A DNA stretch of 32,126 nucleotides, taken from IMG/VR virus record IMGVR_UViG_3300008050_000172, positions 1 through 32,126 of that record. One strand, written 5' to 3'. A program made the translations under genes and the position numbers. The notes under the pieces were generated by a model that was given only the letters and a program-made list of their open reading frames with translations, was not told the origin of the DNA and did no database searches. The stretch is from a virus. Positions 27,416-32,126 of the stretch are shown here, in pieces; position 1 is the first letter of the stretch, and every line of letters starts with the position of its first letter.

Positions 27416-28219
27416 ATGACACGAACAATCACACACTTTGCGCTGGAGTGGGACAACGAGAGCGGGGGCGACGATCCTGTCGCCCTGACTCTGACATTTC
27501 ACGACGGCACATCCAAAACCTACAACTACCCCGACGATTGCATCGCCGAGCACGAGGACGACGAGGGGGGCTTGTATGAAGACTCTCCGACGCTCTTGTC
27601 TGCGGATATGCAGGACTGCGCGGCGGCTCTGACGGTCGGCTTCCCTGACGACGGAAACAGTGAAGACTGGTTCCGCGCATGGTTCCTGATCGATGCGTCG
27701 CTTCTCGACAATCGGGTAGCGGTGGCTCCACCCCCGACGACCGAAGCCATCGAGGAGGTCAGCGTTGACCTTTCAGGCGGTTCGGCAGACAACGACATGA
27801 CGGGAGCAGGCGAGGAACTTGCTGGCGATCTCTCAGGCGATCACGCCTCAGAGGTCGGCGAGACTTCCGAGGTGAAGACCGCGAAGAAGTCGCGCAAGAA
27901 GAAGCAGCGGGTCGGCAAGTTGCGCGAAGGCGCAGGCTGCAAGCAGCCCGACGAGGTGCATGGCTGGGAACCCGGTCGGCTCCTTTGCGTGACGAAGAAT
28001 CATCGAACGCACGGCGCAAAGCCGTGGGGTCGATGCGAATACCGCGTTCGCTGCAACGCTGATGGCAGCTACAAGCTGGAGTATTTCTCTGGCGCTCGGA
28101 AGGATCTGAAGCAGGGTGACAAGTGGGACACTGCCAGCACGATGTTCAAGGTGCTGCTGGGACTCCCGCCTGACACGATGCACCACAAAATGACGATCCG
28201 TCGCTACTTCAACCTGTAG
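27416..28219 (+). CDS. Hypothetical protein with acidic middle and basic linker
   Basis: I start at ATG 27416, where GGAGG lies 5 bases upstream (the ATG at 27404 is inside that ribosome-binding region). The 267-residue product has an N-terminal region (ITHFALEWDNESGGDDPVAL; TLTFHDGTSKTYNYPDD), an acidic Ser/Gly/Asp stretch with SVDLSGGSADNDMTGAGEEL, a very basic linker at about residues 158-172 (KKSRKKKQRVGKLR), and a compact C-terminal domain of about 95 residues with conserved-looking WEPGRLLCVTKNHRTHGAKP and Cys residues. Function unknown; the basic linker suggests nucleic-acid contact. Confidence 0.6.
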   Translation: MTRTITHFALEWDNESGGDDPVALTLTFHDGTSKTYNYPDDCIAEHEDDEGGLYEDSPTLLSADMQDCAAALTVGFPDDGNSEDWFRAWFLIDASLLDNRVAVAPPPTTEAIEEVSVDLSGGSADNDMTGAGEELAGDLSGDHASEVGETSEVKTAKKSRKKKQRVGKLREGAGCKQPDEVHGWEPGRLLCVTKNHRTHGAKPWGRCEYRVRCNADGSYKLEYFSGARKDLKQGDKWDTASTMFKVLLGLPPDTMHHKMTIRRYFNL

Positions 28220-28225
28220 GAGCAT

Positions 28226-28241
28226 CGCGCAATTCTGCGCG
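28226..28241 (+). other. Short GC hairpin
   Basis: Perfect 6-bp arms CGCGCA / TGCGCG with a 4-base loop ATTC, just 7 bases after the preceding stop codon. There is no T-tract, so it may be a stem in the message 3' end, not a terminator. Confidence 0.45.
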
Positions 28242-28259
28242 GACTCCGCACCAACCATC

Positions 28260-28291
28260 CCGCCCAGGCAGACGACAATCTGCCTGGGCGG
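28260..28291 (+). terminator. Strong 13-bp hairpin with CGACAA loop
   Basis: Arms CCGCCCAGGCAGA and TCTGCCTGGGCGG are perfectly complementary over 13 bp. The loop is CGACAA, so the dispersed motif CGACAAT sits at the hairpin tip. No T-tract follows, so it is not a standard intrinsic terminator; it could be an RNA processing or attenuation stem. It sits in the 95-base gap between two genes. Confidence 0.55.
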
Positions 28292-28314
28292 CTGTGCATT
28301 GGAGGCACAAACTC

Positions 28315-29400
28315 ATGGATGCTGATCGATTCTTTGCAATCAACAACGCCCCTGCGGACGCTCATGCGTTCCGCGTAACCCTCAACATTCTGCTGCATTC
28401 GCGCTGCTGCCCTGACGATCTCGCTGAGATCATCACGAAGCTGCGGGACGAGCACGCCTGGAACCGTCACAAGCTGACGACAATCGAAATGGAAAGCGTC
28501 TACGCCAACGTGGACGGCGATCTCTGCGCCGACGCCTGCGCTGAGTGGGACGTTGACACGAGCCGTATGCGCGACTGGGGCTTCCCCTGGTGGCGTAGCG
28601 ACCACACCGACTGGTGGGACGGCGAGCACCGTTCCGTCGATTGTCGCCTGTGTGGACACCGCGACAACCGCTATGAGTTCCCGCTGGTCAATCGGCTGAA
28701 CGGCAACGAGATCTGGACCGGAAGCACCTGCATCGTGAAGTACGGCGTGACCGTCGATGGCGAGGCGTGCGCGGAGACGGCTCTGACGAACCTGCGGAAG
28801 TGCATGGCTCAGTCGAAGAAGGCTCAGACACGCCACCAGTGGCGCGAGGAGCATCCCGACGCTGACGCCATGATGGAGCGGATTCGCGCTGCGATGCCGC
28901 TTGCGAACAGGCGGTACATCAACTGGAAGATTCGGAACGCGACCGACGAGGACGACAATCGGCTGCTGCCGCTCAATTTTGAGTCTCAGCGTCGTCTGCT
29001 CGCCCGCTGGGGTCGCGCTGCGATCAAGTATTTCGACAAGAACGGATACCTGACCCAGCAGCGCACCGACGAGCTTTACACGCGACTCGGTGACGAGTGG
29101 CTTCCTGGCAAGATGGTCTTCACGGCAGAGTCGTTGGTCAGCAACTACCGTGCCGCCGAGGACGCGAGTCAGGGTGGCAAGGCCCGAACGCGCTGGGACG
29201 AGTTCATTCGGCTTCACCCGAACATGAACGACTACCAGCGTCGTCAGATCAACTACTTCCGCGAGAACGGCTACACCTACGAAAGCCTGTACGAGCGCAA
29301 CCGGGCGCTCGTTGACGAGATTCGCGCACAGCACGCTGCCGCGAAGAACGGCGACGACGACAAGCCCCCCGCATCTACGGCAAAGGTGCCGTTCCTGTAG
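28315..29400 (+). CDS. Hypothetical protein with Cys/His cluster, zinc-ribbon-like
   Basis: The ATG at 28315 has GGAGG about 9 bases upstream (a GTG 7 codons earlier is in the same frame). The 361-residue product has DLCADACAEW (two Cys) near residues 70-77, and a segment CRLCGHRDNRYEF starting at Cys110-x2-Cys113, followed by LVNRLNGNEIWTGSTCIVKY with Cys139. The pattern C-x2-C-G-H ... N-x(4-6)-G-(S/T)-x-C-I is one I associate with unnamed phage and bacterial zinc-binding proteins. The C-terminal third is helical. No enzymatic motif is visible; a metal-binding structural role is likely. Confidence 0.6.
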   Translation: MDADRFFAINNAPADAHAFRVTLNILLHSRCCPDDLAEIITKLRDEHAWNRHKLTTIEMESVYANVDGDLCADACAEWDVDTSRMRDWGFPWWRSDHTDWWDGEHRSVDCRLCGHRDNRYEFPLVNRLNGNEIWTGSTCIVKYGVTVDGEACAETALTNLRKCMAQSKKAQTRHQWREEHPDADAMMERIRAAMPLANRRYINWKIRNATDEDDNRLLPLNFESQRRLLARWGRAAIKYFDKNGYLTQQRTDELYTRLGDEWLPGKMVFTAESLVSNYRAAEDASQGGKARTRWDEFIRLHPNMNDYQRRQINYFRENGYTYESLYERNRALVDEIRAQHAAAKNGDDDKPPASTAKVPFL

Positions 29401-29412
29401 GAGGCGACAATC

Positions 29413-29499
29413 GTGGATTCCCCCGATTCGGAATGTTCAGAAATGAATGTTTCGGGTCGGGGGCGTTCACAAACTTTGACGACAATGACGCCTAGCTAA
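29413..29499 (+). CDS. Possible 28-residue small ORF
   Basis: GTG 29413 is preceded by GGAGG (29400-29404) and the CGACAAT-C spacer, exactly as at the tail fibre gene. The frame runs 28 codons (product begins MDSPDSECSEMNVSGRGRSQ) to a TAA at 29497-29499, which lies inside the repeated intergenic block. No hydrophobic segment or motif. It could be a real small peptide or a chance frame after a copied translation signal. Confidence 0.3.
   Translation: MDSPDSECSEMNVSGRGRSQTLTTMTPS
29420..29463 (+). other. Inverted repeat CCCCCGA / TCGGGGG
   Basis: Seven-base arms at 29420-29426 and 29457-29463 flank 30 bases. It may form a stem in the non-coding message between two genes. There is no T-tract directly after it. 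Confidence 0.35.
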
Positions 29500-29541
29500 A
29501 TTGTCGTTTTCTTTGAGTAATTGAGCCGGGAGGTCCGGTTC
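29476..29541 (+). promoter_or_regulatory. Intergenic element, copy 2
   Basis: Near copy of the block at 27329-27395. Small insertions and deletions separate the copies, while the motif pair, the TTTTCTTT tract, TAATTGAGC and GGTCCG are kept. It precedes the AAA+ ATPase gene, as copy 1 precedes the gene at 27416. A promoter or operator function is inferred from placement and conservation. Confidence 0.5.
29479..29514 (+). terminator. Second terminator-like inverted pair of CGACAAT motifs
   Basis: Arms ACGACAAT (29479-29486) and ATTGTCGT (29500-29507), loop 13 bases, then TTTT-C-TTT. This has the same plan as the pair at 27332-27368, with the loop one base shorter and some changed positions. 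Confidence 0.55.
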
Positions 29542-29557
29542 GATTTCCGATACAATT

Positions 29558-29573
29558 GCGGGGTTCGCCCCGC
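29558..29573 (+). other. GC-rich UUCG-loop hairpin in the leader of the ATPase gene
   Basis: Arms GCGGGG and CCCCGC, loop TTCG, perfectly matched. It lies 20 bases before the ATG at 29593, between a TACAAT (29551-29556) and the GGAGG ribosome-binding site. It could stabilise the message 5' end or affect translation. Confidence 0.45.
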
Positions 29574-29592
29574 TAGTGCATGGAGGCACATC

Positions 29593-30660
29593 ATGGCAAT
29601 TCCAAAGCCAAAGACAGCAAAGACAAAGACCCGACGAACCAGCAAGGCTGGAGTCACATGGAAGCCCTTCGCCATTCCTGGCATCGACGTTCGCCTGTTC
29701 AAGGCGATTCACAAGGACGACGAGGGCGACGAGATCATCCCGTTCGGCGTTCCTACCATCGACCCGAATTACGTCTTCCGGCCCGAACTGGTCCGAGAGG
29801 TCGCCTGGGCCGTTTTCCCGCACGACAATCCGAAGCCGTATCACGCGGACGACTGGGCTCCGTGTCTGCTCGCTGGGCCGAAGGGCTCTGGCAAGACGAG
29901 CCTCGTGCTCCAGCTTGCTGCTCGCCTGAACATTCCGTGCTGGCGCGTCAATCTGAACGTGGGAACGTCTGTGCGGCACCTCAAGGGTCGCGTGGGCGCA
30001 GAGCCCGGTCGAACCGTCTTCATTCCTGGCGTCGTCACGGCGGCGATGGAGCAGGGCGGCTGGCTGGTGCTGGACGAGTTCAGTGCTGCGACCCCCCCGG
30101 TCGCTCTCTCGCTGTTCCCAGTGCTTGAGCCGACTGGTGCGGTCCTGCTGGAAGACGCGCAGCCCCCGCGCTACGTCCGTCGTCACCCGTCGTTTCGGGT
30201 GTTCGCCACGGACAACGTGCTGGGCTGCTCGATGGAGGCGGATCGCTTCTCCTACGCTGGTACGAACAGCGACATGAACGAGGCGCTGCTGGATCGGTTC
30301 GGCTCGTTCATCGAGGTGCCGTACATGGACAAGGCCACCGAAATGACCTGCGTGGCATCGAAGGTCGCAGATCTCGACGGCGACACGCTGGAAGGTCTGA
30401 TTCGGGTCGCGGATTCGGTACGACAATCGAGAGAGGTGTCCGGTGGATTCTCCACACGGATGCTGCTGGACTGGGCTCGCCGGGTGGCTGCTGGTCGCGT
30501 CAACGCGAAGGGCAAGCCAATGCCGGAAGCCGAGGACGACACGCACATTCTGAACGCCGCGCTGGGCGCGTTCCTCCGACGCCAGAAGTCGTCAGTGGAG
30601 CGCGATGCAATCATCGAGGTGATCCGGCGTGTGTTCGTCATTGACAACGCGGGTGCATGA
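29593..30660 (+). CDS. MoxR/CobS-type AAA+ ATPase
   Basis: The ATG at 29593 follows GGAGG by 6 bases. The 355-residue protein has a basic N-terminus (KPKTAKTKTRRTSKAG), Walker A GPKGSGKTS (95-103), Walker B WLVLDEF (157-163), sensor 1 FRVFATDN, and LLDRFGSFIEVPY near the sensor/arginine-finger region. This is the MoxR/CobS family, whose members in phages often sit next to a CobT-like partner, as here. Such ATPases remodel or activate target proteins, sometimes by metal insertion. The role in phage is not established. It overlaps the next gene by 4 bases. Confidence 0.8.
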   Translation: MAIPKPKTAKTKTRRTSKAGVTWKPFAIPGIDVRLFKAIHKDDEGDEIIPFGVPTIDPNYVFRPELVREVAWAVFPHDNPKPYHADDWAPCLLAGPKGSGKTSLVLQLAARLNIPCWRVNLNVGTSVRHLKGRVGAEPGRTVFIPGVVTAAMEQGGWLVLDEFSAATPPVALSLFPVLEPTGAVLLEDAQPPRYVRRHPSFRVFATDNVLGCSMEADRFSYAGTNSDMNEALLDRFGSFIEVPYMDKATEMTCVASKVADLDGDTLEGLIRVADSVRQSREVSGGFSTRMLLDWARRVAAGRVNAKGKPMPEAEDDTHILNAALGAFLRRQKSSVERDAIIEVIRRVFVIDNAGA

Positions 30661-31220
30661 TGCTGATCACAGCGGCAGAGGTCTGGCACCACAACAAGGA
30701 CGGGACTGACTTTGCGCTGATTGTCGCCAACAATACGAAGTCTGGATGCTGGTCAACCTTCGCGCTCAAGGGCGCGATGGATCACGACAAGTATGACTGG
30801 CTTCTTGCCATGCTGGAGAGGTGCGGCGACTTCAACGCGGACGCCACTCTGGAAGAGTTGGTCGGTGTCGGCTTCGATGCCCGCAACGGCGAGTTTGCGA
30901 TGGAGAAGGCTGCGATCAAACACGCTCGGCGGTTGCTGGGCAGCGTGACACGCGCTGCCCAGAACCCCGAGGGGTGGGAGCCAGCGAAGGGCTGGGAGCA
31001 GAAGTACAAAGGTGACTTGACGATGCAGGAGTATGACGAGCGTGCAGGCGTTCGGAAGCTCAAGAGCAAGGTCGAGAAGCTGGCGGCGGCTGTGGAAGAA
31101 GACGACAATCAGGATGCGTTCGGTGATTCGGACGACGATTTCGCGGCGCGACGAAGGCGAAAGCTGGAGTTGAAGCGCCGTCAACGAGAACTAGAGCAAG
31201 AAGCGCAAGGAGGCGCATGA
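30657..31220 (+). CDS. Hypothetical protein with C-terminal coiled coil, between the ATPase and CobT-like genes
   Basis: A 187-residue protein beginning within the previous stop (ATGA). The N-terminal part (ITAAEVWHHNKDGTDFALIV; STFALKGAMDHDKYDWLLAM) is mixed alpha/beta. Residues from about 130 are charged helix (RKLKSKVEKLAAAVEEDD and RRRRKLELKRRQRELEQE), a likely coiled coil with an acidic interruption. It overlaps the next gene by 4 bases. It may link the ATPase to its partner; no family recognised. Confidence 0.6.
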   Translation: MMLITAAEVWHHNKDGTDFALIVANNTKSGCWSTFALKGAMDHDKYDWLLAMLERCGDFNADATLEELVGVGFDARNGEFAMEKAAIKHARRLLGSVTRAAQNPEGWEPAKGWEQKYKGDLTMQEYDERAGVRKLKSKVEKLAAAVEEDDNQDAFGDSDDDFAARRRRKLELKRRQRELEQEAQGGA

Positions 31221-32126
31221 CCATGAATGTAAACATGACGATGCACGGAATGAACCTACAGTGGACGATGGAGAGGCTGGAAACGGCTTCCGAGAAGACG
31301 GCGAAGGCGCTTGTGCGTGACCCGTCGATCACGGTGGTGTCGCACGGGACAGACGCACACTACAACTTTGCAACGAAGACCCTGACGGTCCCGAGTTACG
31401 CGATCAGGGACGACCTGATTGAGGAGCATGTCTGGGCGTGGCGTGGGCTGCTCGATCACGAGTGCTCGCACGTTGCATACAGCGACGGCGACACCTACAA
31501 GCGGTTCGCCGCCGAGTGGGAAGCCGAGTTCGACACGAACGCCGCACGCCGTTGCATGAAGCTCTCAAACGTGTTTGAGGACTTCATGGTCGAGCGGAAG
31601 TGGTGCGAGGCCAACCCCGGCTCGGTGCGCCACCTGAAGGCGTGCACCGATCTCGTGATCCGCGAGACTGGCGGCGCGTTGGTGTGCGACCCGCACTACC
31701 AGCCCGAAGGCGCACCGAGCCCGGTTGGCTACTTTGGTGCGCTGATCCAGTCGATGCTTCGCGTGACGACCGGACACGTTGATATCGCTGATGTTCACCC
31801 TGAGATTGTCGCCTTGCTCGACTACATCGCGGACGAAATGGCGGTCGGCATGGTCGCTGAGAGTTCCGAGGAAGTGTGCGAGGCGGCTACGGCGGTCTGG
31901 CGCAAGCTCAAGGATCTCATGTCTGAGTCTGAGGAGAACAACGACGGCTTTGGCGATTGCGACGAGGGCGAGGCGGGTGATTCCACTTCGTCTTGCAAGC
32001 GCGAGGGCGGCGCTGGCGACTCCGACGAGGACGGCGACGCTGATGGCGACGCTGATGGCGACCCTGACGGCGAGGACGGCAGCGAAGGCGACAATTCGGA
32101 CGGAGAAGACGAAGGCGACGGAGAAG
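31217..32126 (+). CDS. CobT-like protein with HExxH metal-site motif (3' end outside window)
   Basis: The frame runs from ATG 31217, overlapping the preceding stop by 4 bases, to the window edge. AGGAGG is 3 bases before that ATG; a second ATG at 31223 has better 9-base spacing. About 303 residues are visible. LLDHECSHVAYSD contains HExxH (H81-E82-C-S-H85), and NVFEDFMVERKW (118-129) could supply a third ligand. From about residue 235 it becomes a very acidic tract of Asp/Gly/Glu/Ser repeats (DGDADGDADGDPDGEDG), as in CobT-type partners of CobS ATPases. The von Willebrand A domain expected in that family would lie beyond the window. Protease-like activity is possible but unproven. Confidence 0.7.
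   Translation, partial: MTMNVNMTMHGMNLQWTMERLETASEKTAKALVRDPSITVVSHGTDAHYNFATKTLTVPSYAIRDDLIEEHVWAWRGLLDHECSHVAYSDGDTYKRFAAEWEAEFDTNAARRCMKLSNVFEDFMVERKWCEANPGSVRHLKACTDLVIRETGGALVCDPHYQPEGAPSPVGYFGALIQSMLRVTTGHVDIADVHPEIVALLDYIADEMAVGMVAESSEEVCEAATAVWRKLKDLMSESEENNDGFGDCDEGEAGDSTSSCKREGGAGDSDEDGDADGDADGDPDGEDGSEGDNSDGEDEGDGE

Noticed and set aside
28204-29334. A 376-codon minus-strand open frame (and similar long ones at 29467-30546 and 6381-7298)
   Set aside because: They lie entirely antisense to well-supported + strand genes, lack recognisable domains and have no ribosome-binding context. Long antisense frames are expected in GC-rich coding DNA.

Overview
This window reads as part of a tailed bacteriophage (Caudoviricetes) genome or prophage with a contractile-tail, myovirus-type morphology. 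Every supported gene is on the + strand. Genes are tightly packed, often with 4-base ATGA start/stop overlaps. The order is the usual one: neck, tail terminator, sheath, tube, overlapping chaperone frames, tape measure, hub, spike, gp25-like wedge, J-like and I-like baseplate proteins, fibres. The DNA is GC-rich and the long minus-strand ORFs are shadows. The host is not identified. A lipobox lipoprotein (21687-21869) points to a Gram-negative host, and its Asp-rich DDDDSA repeats resemble those I remember from lipoproteins of Myxococcota and other 'deltaproteobacterial' lineages. That host guess is weak.

Layout. (1) 1-1882: neck and tail-terminator candidates and a small basic protein. (2) 1889-7631: sheath with a large inserted region, tube, two overlapping chaperone-type frames, and a short tape measure protein with a polyglycine run. 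(3) 7631-14171: baseplate hub, spike, a fused LysM/gp25-like protein, and a J-like protein. (4) 14175-21381: outer baseplate and fibre proteins, including a LamG-like plus propeller-like adhesin, an I-like protein and a tail fibre. (5) 21442-21869: a holin-like membrane protein and a small lipoprotein. (6) 21932-27332: replication module with a winged-helix protein, SF2 helicase, two unknowns, DnaB-like helicase and zinc-finger/TOPRIM primase. (7) 27333-32126: two unknown proteins (one with clustered Cys/His), then a MoxR/CobS-type AAA+ ATPase, a coiled-coil protein and a CobT-like HExxH protein cut by the window edge. The only sizeable non-coding stretches are 27333-27415, 28220-28314 and 29401-29592; all three carry hairpins or repeated elements.

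The most striking signal is not a gene. A short non-palindromic word, CGACAAT (extended consensus about GRCGACAATCS), occurs about 91 times by my hand count, roughly 51 in + and 40 in - orientation, or one per ~350 bp. Chance predicts about four on both strands together. It lies in every reading frame, in genes of unrelated function. It also overlaps start codons, sits between a ribosome-binding site and a start codon, forms the loop of a perfect 13-bp hairpin, and occurs twice as an inverted pair followed by a T-tract, like a terminator. This is the architecture known for DNA-uptake sequences in Haemophilus and Neisseria, but denser, and here it is in a phage. Its function is unknown; a phage-wide DNA-protein recognition signal or mimicry of a host uptake word are the leading ideas.
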